From NCBI GenBank assembly GCA_050946575.1, contig JBMNVB010000005.1, forward strand, positions 54,712-118,711: a DNA stretch of 64,000 nt, read 5' to 3'. The notes below the pieces were generated by a model, which was not told where the DNA came from, searched no databases, and saw only the letters and a list, made by a program, of their open reading frames with translations. The DNA comes from JALCRY01 sp050946575 (GTDB lineage: Bacteria > Bacillota > Clostridia > Peptostreptococcales > Anaerovoracaceae). A program made the translations under genes and the position numbers. The stretch's first letter is position 1; each line of letters begins with the position of its first letter. Below, piece after piece: positions 57,726 to 64,000 of the stretch.

Positions 57726-58891
57726 TGAGCGGCAATGCGAAGAAAGAGGAAAAGGACGAATACAGGGTCCTGACCGGGAACGAGGCGGTCGTGCTCGGAG
57801 CGGTCACGGCGGGGATGAGGTTTTTCGCCGGATACCCGATCACGCCGGCGACGGAGATCGCAGAGGGAGCCTCGAAGATACTCCCGGAATACGGCGGGAA
57901 ATTCATGCAGATGGAGGACGAGCTCGCGTCCATTGCGGCTGTCATCGGCGCCTCGTTCGCGGGCGTGAAGGCGATGACGGCCACGAGCGGACCGGGATTC
58001 TCGCTCATGCAGGAGAATCTTTCATTCGGCATGATGGCGGAAGTGCCGTGCGTGGTGGTCGATGTCATGAGACAGGGACCGTGCCAGGGGGTCGCGACAA
58101 TGCCGGCCCAGGGCGACATCATGCAGAGCAGATGGGGGACGCACGGAGATCATCCGGTGATCGTGACCGCGCCTTCGTCGGTCGGGGAACTCTTTTCGGA
58201 GACGATAAGGTCGTTCAATATGTCAGAAGCCTACAGGACGCCGGTCATCATGCTCAGCGACGCCACGATGGCGCACATGAGCGAGAAGATCAGGATCCCG
58301 AAGGAAGGCGAAGTGGAGATAATAAACAGGATGCCGCCGCACGGTCCGAAGGACAGGACATACAAGCCGTACGACGCGATCGTGAACAAGGACATCCCGA
58401 GGATGGCGAAATTCGGCGACGGATACAGATGGTTCGTGAGCGGGATCATCCATGACGAGACGGGATTCCCGGCCACGGCGGACCACGCGAAGATCAGAGA
58501 AAAACTGGACAGGATCCAGCGCAAGATCACAAATAACATTGAAGATATCGAATCGTACGAAGAATACAGGCTCGACGACGCGGAGATCGTGATAGTGGCG
58601 ATAGGCATCGTTTCGAGGATAGCGAAGGGCGCGATAGACAGGGCCCGCGGGCAGGGAGTGAAGGCAGGACTGTTCAGGCCGATAACGCTCTGGCCGTTCC
58701 CTGACGAGGCGCTCGAGAAGCACGCCGCTAAGGCGAAGAGCATAATCACGGCCGAGATGAACGAAGGCCAGCTCAGCAAGGTAGTGAAGACGCTGCCGGG
58801 GACGGACGGCAAAGTGGAGAAGGCTGTCAGGAACGACGGCGCCATGATGACGTCGGATCAGATATACGACAAGATCATGGAGGTGAGATAA
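57725..58891 (+). CDS. korA: 2-oxoacid:acceptor oxidoreductase, alpha subunit (KorA-like)
   Basis: This 388-residue alpha subunit has LTGNEAVVLGAVTAGMRFFAGYPITPATEIAEG, MQMEDELASIAAVIGASFAGVKAMTATSGPGFSLMQENL and MRQGPCQGVATMPAQGDIMQSRWGTHGDHPVIV, close to 2-oxoglutarate:ferredoxin oxidoreductase. It would yield succinyl-CoA from 2-oxoglutarate, the deaminated product of glutamate. Substrate is assigned by subfamily resemblance only. Overlaps both neighbours by one base (TAATG type). Confidence 0.88.
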   Translation: MSGNAKKEEKDEYRVLTGNEAVVLGAVTAGMRFFAGYPITPATEIAEGASKILPEYGGKFMQMEDELASIAAVIGASFAGVKAMTATSGPGFSLMQENLSFGMMAEVPCVVVDVMRQGPCQGVATMPAQGDIMQSRWGTHGDHPVIVTAPSSVGELFSETIRSFNMSEAYRTPVIMLSDATMAHMSEKIRIPKEGEVEIINRMPPHGPKDRTYKPYDAIVNKDIPRMAKFGDGYRWFVSGIIHDETGFPATADHAKIREKLDRIQRKITNNIEDIESYEEYRLDDAEIVIVAIGIVSRIAKGAIDRARGQGVKAGLFRPITLWPFPDEALEKHAAKAKSIITAEMNEGQLSKVVKTLPGTDGKVEKAVRNDGAMMTSDQIYDKIMEVR

Positions 58892-59721
58892 TGCATATTT
58901 TCGATAAATACATGAGGATAGACAAGCTCCCGCAGATGTGGTGCCGGGGCTGCGGGAACGGCATCGTTCTCCAGTCGATGATAAGGGCCATAGACAATGC
59001 AGAGCTCGACCAGGACAAGGTCGTCATCGTATCCGGGATCGGATGCTCCTCGAGAGCTAACGGATATACCGATTTCTGCGGGATCCACACGAACCACGGG
59101 CGCCCGATCGCGTACGCCACGGGCGTGAAGATGGCGAACCCCGACCTTGACGTCATCGTGGTAACGGGCGATGGCGACTGCACGTCGATCGGCGGTAACC
59201 ATTTTATCCACGCGTGCAGGAGGAACCTCGACCTTACGGTCGTGGTGTTCAACAATAACAACTACGGCATGACGGGCGGCCAGTATTCGCCGACGACACC
59301 GGTCGGATCAGCGACGAAGACATCGCCGTTCGGGAACGTCGAGCCCGACTTCGACGTCTGCAAGCTCGCGGAGGGGTCCGGTGCCACGTACGTCGCGAGA
59401 GCGACAACATACCACGTGAACCAGCTCATCAAATATATCGAGAACGGCATAAGACACAGGGGGATGTCGGTCATCGACGCGATGTGCGACTGCCCGACAC
59501 TGTACGGGAGAATGAACGGGCTCGGCAGCGGAGCCGACATGATCGCGGCATGGCCGGAAAAGACAGTGACGATCCAGCAGGCAAGAGGAATGAGCGAGGA
59601 AGAACTCGAAAAGAAGACAGTGATCGGCGAATTCGTGAATACTAACAAGCGCGGAGAATATACGGAAATGTATCAGGCGATAATAGAAAGAGCGCAGAAT
59701 GAAAGGGCTGAGAGAAAATGA
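58891..59721 (+). CDS. korB: 2-oxoacid:acceptor oxidoreductase, beta subunit (KorB-like)
   Basis: This 276-residue TPP subunit has MWCRGCGNGIVLQSMIRAID, SGIGCSSRANGYTDFCGIHTNHGRPIAYATGVK, the TPP/Mg motif VTGDGDCTSIGGNHFIHACRRN and NNNNYGMTGGQYSPTTP. These are characteristic of KorB. The gamma gene begins 4 bp before its stop (ATGA). Confidence 0.91.
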   Translation: MHIFDKYMRIDKLPQMWCRGCGNGIVLQSMIRAIDNAELDQDKVVIVSGIGCSSRANGYTDFCGIHTNHGRPIAYATGVKMANPDLDVIVVTGDGDCTSIGGNHFIHACRRNLDLTVVVFNNNNYGMTGGQYSPTTPVGSATKTSPFGNVEPDFDVCKLAEGSGATYVARATTYHVNQLIKYIENGIRHRGMSVIDAMCDCPTLYGRMNGLGSGADMIAAWPEKTVTIQQARGMSEEELEKKTVIGEFVNTNKRGEYTEMYQAIIERAQNERAERK

Positions 59722-60272
59722 AAAAGCATTATGAAATGAGATTCGGAGGCACAGGCGGACAGGGCATGATGCTGATGGGTGATATAATAGCACAGGCGGC
59801 AGGGATAAAAGAGGAGAAGGAGATACTCCTCACGAAGTCGTACGGCCCCGAGTCGAGAGGAGGGGCATGCCGGTCGGAGATAATAATCGACGATGACGCT
59901 ATCGCCTATCCTGTAGTCTCCCATCCGGACTTCGTCCTTGCAATGTCGCAGCAGGCGTGTGATACTTATACTGCAGACCTTACAAGAGGCGGAATTGTGC
60001 TGACGGATTCGGAGCTCGTGAAAAAGGCTCCGAGAAGCAGCGACAGAAAAAGGGTCTACAGGATTCCGCTGACTAAACTCGCGCGGGAAGCGACCGGCAG
60101 GGAGATCGCCGCGAATGTCGTCGCGCTCGGAGCTGTCTCAGTCCTTGCGGAAAACCTGAAGGAGGAAGATGTACGCGAAGCCGTGGAGGAGAAGTTCCCG
60201 GAAAAATTCCGCGAGTCGAACAACAGAGCGTTCGACGCCGGGGCCGAAGCGGCCCGCGCATTGCTGAAATAA
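59718..60272 (+). CDS. korC: 2-oxoacid:acceptor oxidoreductase, gamma subunit (KorC-like)
   Basis: This 184-residue gamma subunit opens MKKHYEMRFGGTGGQGMMLMGDIIAQAA, then SYGPESRGGACRSEIIIDDDAIAYP, the KorC pattern. It completes the four-subunit complex. The CoA transferase gene starts 15 bp later, which links the oxidoreductase to CoA handling. Confidence 0.91.
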   Translation: MKKHYEMRFGGTGGQGMMLMGDIIAQAAGIKEEKEILLTKSYGPESRGGACRSEIIIDDDAIAYPVVSHPDFVLAMSQQACDTYTADLTRGGIVLTDSELVKKAPRSSDRKRVYRIPLTKLAREATGREIAANVVALGAVSVLAENLKEEDVREAVEEKFPEKFRESNNRAFDAGAEAARALLK

Positions 60273-60287
60273 AAGAAGGGGACCCAA

Positions 60288-61613
60288 ATGGATTTCATGA
60301 AAGAGTACCAAAGGAAGCTCATGACCGCGGATGAGGCGATAGATGCTTTCGTGAAAGACGGAGACCGCGTGCAGCCGGGCGGGCACTGCGCACCCGAGCC
60401 GCTGCTGCGGGCATTGATGAGAGCCGTGAAGGAGAGAAGGCTGAAGGGCATTACGGTATACGGGGAGTGGAAGTATCTGGACTACGGGTTCGGCGATCCC
60501 GATCTCACGAAGGACATGATACAGCTCAAATGCACGTTCTACGGCGCGATGGAACGGAAGTACATGAAGACGAACGATATCGTTTCCTACGTGCCGATGC
60601 CGCTGTCGCAGCAGTACAGATACAACCGCGATGTCGTGCGGGCGGACGTCGGGTTCGTCGGCGTGACGCCGCCGGACGAGAACGGACTGTGCAGCGTCGG
60701 GCCGATGGTCGCGGGGCAGCGCGCGATAGAGCTGCCTTACTGCAAAAAGATAATCGGAGTCGTGAACAAAAACATCCCGTACGTTTACGGAGACCGCTCG
60801 ACGTTCGTTTCGGTGGATCAGATGGACGCGATCGTCGAGGAGGATTATGAATACGTGACGATGGAGAACCCGGTGCCGACGGAGACGGACAAAAAGATCG
60901 CGTCGTATATCACCGAGCTCGTGCCGGACGGAGCGACGCTCCAGCTCGGCGTCGGCGGCATCCCGAACGCCGTCGGATACGGACTGCGGGATCATAAGGA
61001 TCTCGGCGCGTTCACGGAGATGTTCTCACAGTCCATGGGGTATCTTCAGAAAACGGGAGTGCTGAACAACTCGAAAAAGACATTCATGCCGGGAGTATCA
61101 GTCGCGGGCTTCTCTCTCGGGAACCGGGAGCATTACGACTTTCTGGACCACAACAAGGATGTCTATTTCATGCCGTATACGGTGACGAATATTTATCAAT
61201 ATATAACGAAGAACGATAAGATGATATCCGTGAACGGCGCATTGATGGTGGACCTGGCGGGGCAGGTCGCGGCAAGCAGCCTGCCGGGCATCCAGTACAG
61301 CGGCACGGGCGGCCACATGGATTACGCGATCGGCGCGGCCGCGTCTAAAGGCGGGAAATCCTTCATCGCGTTCAATTCGACGGTGAAGAAGAAGGACGGA
61401 AGCCTGATATCCAAGATCGTTCTGAACATGCCGCCGGGCGTGTATGTCGACACTCCGAGGCATTCGGTGCAGTACGTCGTGACAGAATACGGATGCGTGG
61501 ACCTGTTCGGGGAAGACGTCCCGACGAGAGCGAAGAAACTGATCTCGATAGCGCACCCGAAATTCAGGGAACAGCTCGAGTATGACGCAAGGAAACAGGG
61601 ACTGATATATTAA
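60288..61613 (+). CDS. acetyl-CoA hydrolase/CoA-transferase family protein
   Basis: This 441-residue class I CoA-transferase-like protein resembles 4-hydroxybutyrate and butyryl-CoA:acetate CoA-transferases. It has GDRVQPGGHCAPEPLLRAL, VGVGGIPNAVGYGL and the catalytic Glu in GAFTEMFSQSM. The segment that usually reads GGQxDF reads GGHMDYAIGAAASKGGKSFIAF, so it is a divergent member and its acid pair is uncertain. Being last in the kor operon, transfer of CoA from succinyl-CoA or onto 4-hydroxybutyrate (feeding the dehydratase at 30 kb) is a reasonable inference. AAGAAGGGGACC precedes ATG 60288; an in-frame ATG at 60297 is an alternative. Confidence 0.85.
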   Translation: MDFMKEYQRKLMTADEAIDAFVKDGDRVQPGGHCAPEPLLRALMRAVKERRLKGITVYGEWKYLDYGFGDPDLTKDMIQLKCTFYGAMERKYMKTNDIVSYVPMPLSQQYRYNRDVVRADVGFVGVTPPDENGLCSVGPMVAGQRAIELPYCKKIIGVVNKNIPYVYGDRSTFVSVDQMDAIVEEDYEYVTMENPVPTETDKKIASYITELVPDGATLQLGVGGIPNAVGYGLRDHKDLGAFTEMFSQSMGYLQKTGVLNNSKKTFMPGVSVAGFSLGNREHYDFLDHNKDVYFMPYTVTNIYQYITKNDKMISVNGALMVDLAGQVAASSLPGIQYSGTGGHMDYAIGAAASKGGKSFIAFNSTVKKKDGSLISKIVLNMPPGVYVDTPRHSVQYVVTEYGCVDLFGEDVPTRAKKLISIAHPKFREQLEYDARKQGLIY

Positions 61614-61625
61614 CCGTATGATACA

Positions 61626-61651
61626 GCCGCCGGCTCAAAGCCGGCGGTTTT
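61626..61651 (+). terminator. kor operon terminator
   Basis: CCGCCGGCT-CAA-AGCCGGCGG stem followed by TTTT. Confidence 0.85.
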
Positions 61652-61675
61652 CGGTTCCCGGGGCCCGCGGCGAAA

Positions 61676-61690
61676 TGTGACCATGTCACA
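61676..61690. promoter_or_regulatory. perfect palindrome TGTGACCATGTCACA upstream of thioredoxin
   Basis: A TGTGAC/GTCACA inverted repeat with a 3-bp centre, 70 bp before the thioredoxin start. Half-sites look Crp/Fnr-like, but the spacing is one base short of TGTGA-N6-TCACA. Confidence 0.5.
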
Positions 61691-61760
61691 GAACCCGGGA
61701 TGTTTTCATAGTATTATCTCCGTGTAATAAGTAATAAGCAGACAAACGGAGGAAAAAGAT

Positions 61761-62078
61761 ATGGCTGAAATGGATATAACAAGAGCGAATTTCAAGAAAG
61801 TGACCGGAACGGACAAGCCGGTGTTCATAGATTTCTGGGCGCCGTGGTGCATGCCCTGCAGGATGGTGATGCCGACAGTCTCGAAACTGGCGGACAAGTA
61901 CGACGGCAGGGCTGTCGTTGGCAGAGTGAACGTAGACGAGGAGCCCGAACTCACTAAAAGATTCGGGATCCGCGGCGTTCCGACGTTCGTCGTGATGAAA
62001 AACGGCAAGGTCCTCAAGTCAAAAGTGGGCGCGCTCACAAAACGCGGGCTCGCGAAAATGATAGAATCGGCTCTATAG
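61761..62078 (+). CDS. thioredoxin-family protein with CMPC active site
   Basis: This 105-residue thioredoxin fold has VFIDFWAPWCMPCRMVMPTVSKLADKY and the cis-proline segment GIRGVPTFVVMKNG. The redox site is WCMPC rather than the canonical WCGPC, which would be expected to shift its redox potential. It reduces protein disulfides in the cytosol. AAACGGAGG precedes the start. It stands alone and converges on the GH25 gene. Confidence 0.9.
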   Translation: MAEMDITRANFKKVTGTDKPVFIDFWAPWCMPCRMVMPTVSKLADKYDGRAVVGRVNVDEEPELTKRFGIRGVPTFVVMKNGKVLKSKVGALTKRGLAKMIESAL

Positions 62079-62102
62079 CATTGATGCGGCAGGCGCGGCC
62101 GG

Positions 62103-62915
62103 TCAGTAGGCGGCCAGTCCGAACGCCGACCCGTGCCACACGTCGAGGTCGATGGAGGAGACCCCTCCGCTGTAGCCCTGCATCGTGCCGGAGATTGAGT
62201 ACTGGCAGAATGTCCAGTCATCGCCGCCCGGCAGCTGCGAGAGCGTGCTGTCGGCAATCCAGATATCGTTACTGTAATTTCCGCGGATGAATTTTTTGTA
62301 GATAGCCGGCGTCGTGTAGATGATCGGCTTCTTTCCGTAGTGGCTCCTGAGCTGCTTCTCGAGAGGCTCGAGCACACTGTCGAGCGTGTCCTGAGTCACC
62401 GTGGCCTCGGTGTAATTCCCGTAATATTCGATATCGATGACAGGCGGCAGCGAGTCGCTGTGCTTCTCGACGGTATCAATAAAGTTCTGCGCCTGCTTTT
62501 CGCCTGACGTTTCGAAACTCATGAAATGATACGCTCCGACCCGGAGATCAGTATTCCGCGCGTTCGTCCAGTTAGTCGAGAATTTATTGTCGACATATGT
62601 CGATCCCTCGGTCGCTTTTATGAACGCGAATGAAATATTCTGAGACGCGAGCGTCTCCCAGTCGATATTGCCCTGATACGCGGAGACATCGACCCCGCGG
62701 ATCTCGTACGAGATATTGTCGCCCGTCACGCGCGGCATGCTCGCGGCCAGATTTATCGTCGCGATGAGTCTGCCGACTCCGAAGATGAGCAGCAATGCTA
62801 TGATCCCCGCCGCGATTTTCTGCGCTTTCGGGGTGATTATGAACTTGCCGATTTTGATATTTTTGAAAGCGAATTTTTTCTTTGACTTTTTCTTCTTCTT
62901 TCTATTCAACTTCAT
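62103..62915 (-). CDS. membrane-anchored GH25 lysozyme
   Basis: This 270-residue protein has a strongly basic N terminus (KLNRKKKKKSKKK), a single transmembrane helix at about residues 34-56 (IAAGIIALLLIFGVGRLI), and a GH25 muramidase domain (about 70-270). The domain shows RGVDVSAYQGNIDW, FAFIKATEGSTYVD, YHFMSFETSG and the catalytic DxE in PVIDIEYYG. It would cleave peptidoglycan outside the membrane. In the 180 bp upstream I see only the tRNA-Leu promoter on the other strand. Confidence 0.92.
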   Translation of the reverse strand: MKLNRKKKKKSKKKFAFKNIKIGKFIITPKAQKIAAGIIALLLIFGVGRLIATINLAASMPRVTGDNISYEIRGVDVSAYQGNIDWETLASQNISFAFIKATEGSTYVDNKFSTNWTNARNTDLRVGAYHFMSFETSGEKQAQNFIDTVEKHSDSLPPVIDIEYYGNYTEATVTQDTLDSVLEPLEKQLRSHYGKKPIIYTTPAIYKKFIRGNYSNDIWIADSTLSQLPGGDDWTFCQYSISGTMQGYSGGVSSIDLDVWHGSAFGLAAY

Positions 62916-63035
62916 ATTAATAGGATAACATAATACACGAGCTGTGGAAATAAAATATATCTTCCAACCGTTATCATCACCTGATTGTCACCATCTCCTG
63001 AGCGTTTATCTTTTCTTCCGCAGGACAAAAAAATG

Positions 63036-63064
63036 TTGAACATTCCCGCTCTTAATGGTATATT
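63036..63064 (+). promoter_or_regulatory. tRNA-Leu promoter
   Basis: TTGAAC (63036-63041), a 17-bp spacer and TATATT (63059-63064). Confidence 0.8.
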
Positions 63065-63095
63065 ATAGGGGCAGTTTCAAATAAACGCTGCATAT

Positions 63096-63182
63096 GCGGA
63101 TGTGGCGGAATTGGCAGACGCGCACGGTTCAGGTCCGTGTGAAAGAAATTTCATGAAGGTTCAAATCCTTTCATCCGCACCA
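63096..63182 (+). tRNA. tRNA-Leu (anticodon CAG)
   Basis: An 87-nt class II tRNA with acceptor GCGGATG/CATCCGC, discriminator A and an encoded CCA. The D loop contains GG, the anticodon loop TTCAGGT gives CAG, the variable arm is long, and the T arm contains GGTTCAAATCC. Confidence 0.95.
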
Positions 63183-63190
63183 TTGACAGA

Positions 63191-63216
63191 GGCCCGGGAG
63201 ACATACTTCCGGGCCT
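63191..63216 (+). terminator. tRNA-Leu terminator
   Basis: GGCCCGGGAG / CTTCCGGGCC stem with a 6-nt loop, followed by only TTT. Confidence 0.65.
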
Positions 63217-63418
63217 TTGAAATTAGGGTATTTTCCCGAATTACAATCTCCGTGAAATGCGCGGGCGGTGTGCGAGAAATGTGAATACAGCGATTTAAGC
63301 GCCGGTTTGCTTGATGGTTTGATTTAACGGAAAGAACACGCTGACTAATCAACAGAGCGGCACGCAAGGGAGCGCTTAAAATGAGAAACTTTTTATTCGG
63401 ATCGTACAATCTTGATTC

Positions 63419-63440
63419 TATCGCTTGAAAAAAACAAGCG
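63419..63440. repeat. left boundary hairpin of AT-rich cassette
   Basis: TATCGCTTG, seven A, then CAAGCG. The motif TCTATCGCTTG recurs at the right boundary (63828). Confidence 0.6.
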
Positions 63441-63461
63441 TTAAAAACGAGCGATGAGAAT

Positions 63462-63794
63462 TTGCAGAACAAGTCCTCGAAATCAAAGAAGACAATTGAA
63501 AACGAAGAAATGATAAAGAAGTTTAAAATGACGAGAGCGGAGAAATTTGCATCGACGCATATAGTCGATATATATAGTGCATGTGTTGACTGTTTGGACA
63601 ATGGCAGCCTTAGTCAAGATGACATTAATTCACTGAAAGACCTAAGAGATGATGAAAGACAAGTAGGTGGAGGGTGGAGGCTTGGAGAAATAGCTGCCGC
63701 GATTCTGGATATTTACGACATTGAAAAATACACAGGCAAAAATAAGAACGTTTATGATTTCGTAAGATTGTGGTTTGATCTTGGGAATAATTGA
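63462..63794 (+). CDS. small uncharacterised AT-rich gene
   Basis: This frame codes about 110 residues from a TTG at 63462; a start at the internal ATG (EEMIKKFKM region) is equally possible, as no good ribosome binding site decides. The protein is soluble and charged: KKFKMTRAEKFASTHIVDIYSACVDCLDNGSL..DDINSLKDLRDDERQVGGGWRLGEIAAAILDIYDIEKYTGKNKNVYDFVRLWFDLG. I do not recognise the family. Base composition and codon use (many AAA, ATA, GAT, AAT) are clearly unlike the rest of the window, and hairpins with a common stem sequence flank it, which points to recent transfer. Confidence 0.55.
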   Translation: MQNKSSKSKKTIENEEMIKKFKMTRAEKFASTHIVDIYSACVDCLDNGSLSQDDINSLKDLRDDERQVGGGWRLGEIAAAILDIYDIEKYTGKNKNVYDFVRLWFDLGNN

Positions 63795-63830
63795 TACAGG
63801 ACATATCGCATTAAATAACGATTGTTTTCT

Positions 63831-63855
63831 ATCGCTTGTTTTCAAAACAAGCGAT
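63831..63855. repeat. right boundary hairpin of AT-rich cassette
   Basis: ATCGCTTGTTTT-C-AAAACAAGCGAT, a perfect 12-bp inverted repeat with a one-base centre, sharing TCTATCGCTTG with the left hairpin. It abuts the truncated repeat element. Confidence 0.65.
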
Positions 63856-63856
63856 T

Positions 63857-63936
63857 AAACGTTGGAATTTGTGTGGGGAGATTTCGCTATTTCAAAATAC
63901 CCCACCAAAAATGCTCATTTCTGGATTTCGGCCGGG
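63857..63936. repeat. 219-bp element, copy 3 (right part only)
   Basis: Matches the right third of the 17451 and 17740 copies from AAACGTTGGA to GGATTTCGGCCGGG, including the GTGGGG..CCCCAC hairpin. The left and central parts are missing and the AT-rich cassette lies in their place. Confidence 0.75.
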
Positions 63937-63964
63937 ATCAGAGCGGCACCCGGAGCTTCGGGCC

Positions 63965-64000
63965 CTTCCATTTTCTGGAGAATGAGCAGAAATGGTGGGG
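63965..64000. repeat. 219-bp element, copy 4 (left end, runs off the window)
   Basis: Begins CTTCCATTTTCTGGAGAATG and continues to the window edge, after a short GC-rich spacer like those at 17.4 and 17.7 kb. The array continues beyond the window. Confidence 0.75.

Noticed and set aside
63161..63601. 146-codon minus-strand frame covering the tRNA-Leu 3' end and the AT-rich region
   Set aside because: It overlaps a tRNA and the boundary hairpin, has no ribosome binding site and no recognisable motif; its openness follows from the AT-rich composition.

Overview
The window looks like a chromosomal segment of a strictly anaerobic, amino-acid-fermenting Clostridia-type Firmicute with moderately high GC. 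The signs are Gram-positive style ribosome binding sites and promoters, NifJ plus two further 2-oxoacid:ferredoxin oxidoreductases, 4-hydroxybutyryl-CoA dehydratase, a glycyl radical enzyme, a FabK-type (not FabI) enoyl reductase, AddB, FeoA/FeoB and a cobalamin riboswitch. I would guess the Anaerovoracaceae/Mogibacterium neighbourhood, but that placement is inference. There are no phage genes, transposases or CRISPR arrays. Mobile-like signals are limited to a structured repeat family near 17.3-18 kb and at the right edge, and an AT-rich small-gene cassette at 63.4-63.9 kb.

Layout. 1-4.5 kb: the end of a fatty-acid synthesis cluster (fabG, fabF, a coiled-coil membrane protein, fabZ, and a fused MarR regulator/FabK-like flavoenzyme). 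4.5-8.2 kb: addB, then tRNA-Thr(CGT) on the minus strand. 8.2-10.1 kb: mnmA-larE (minus). 10.3-15 kb: two tandem long-chain acyl-CoA synthetases, the first broken by a one-base frameshift, and an ornithine/alanine-racemase-like PLP protein. 15-17.1 kb: greA-lysS. 17.1-18.2 kb: a gene-free repeat region. 18.2-21.6 kb: a three-gene ABC-2 exporter. 21.8-25 kb: a TetR regulator divergent from a B12-domain radical SAM protein, then a MarR/DUF2148 pair. 25-27.7 kb: a ferredoxin-CCG protein, a nitrilase-family amidase and a DUF134-NifX fusion. 27.8-35.1 kb: aminotransferase, panB, 4-hydroxybutyryl-CoA dehydratase and nifJ. 35.2-39.1 kb: a ferrous iron island (DUF2325, DtxR-type regulator, FeoA, FeoA, FeoB and two very small membrane proteins) with matched promoter/operators. 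39.2-41.7 kb: aldehyde dehydrogenase and an unknown protein. 41.7-45.4 kb: a glycyl radical enzyme, its activase and an XRE-cupin regulator. 45.6-49.4 kb: thrH, then a cobalamin riboswitch ahead of two secreted proteins. 49.5-52.5 kb: nhaC and asnS. 52.6-55.6 kb: a four-subunit 2-oxoacid:ferredoxin oxidoreductase (minus). 55.7-57.4 kb: a YfiH-type protein and a LysR regulator. 57.5-61.6 kb: a KorDABC-type oxidoreductase and a CoA transferase. 61.7-64 kb: thioredoxin, GH25 lysozyme, tRNA-Leu(CAG), a small AT-rich gene and another copy of the repeat element.

How it fits together. The metabolic genes suit fermentation of glutamate-family and branched amino acids through ferredoxin. The KorDABC enzyme could supply succinyl-CoA, the CoA transferase could move CoA among short-chain acids, and 4-hydroxybutyryl-CoA dehydratase would lead to crotonyl-CoA. 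SucD and 4-hydroxybutyrate dehydrogenase are not in the window, so this route is inference. The observations I rate most worth following are the MarR-FabK fusion, the riboswitch-controlled secreted beta-propeller/FnIII pair, the glycyl radical enzyme whose cysteine loop reads CVVP, the paired iron operators, and the 219-bp nested-palindrome element.
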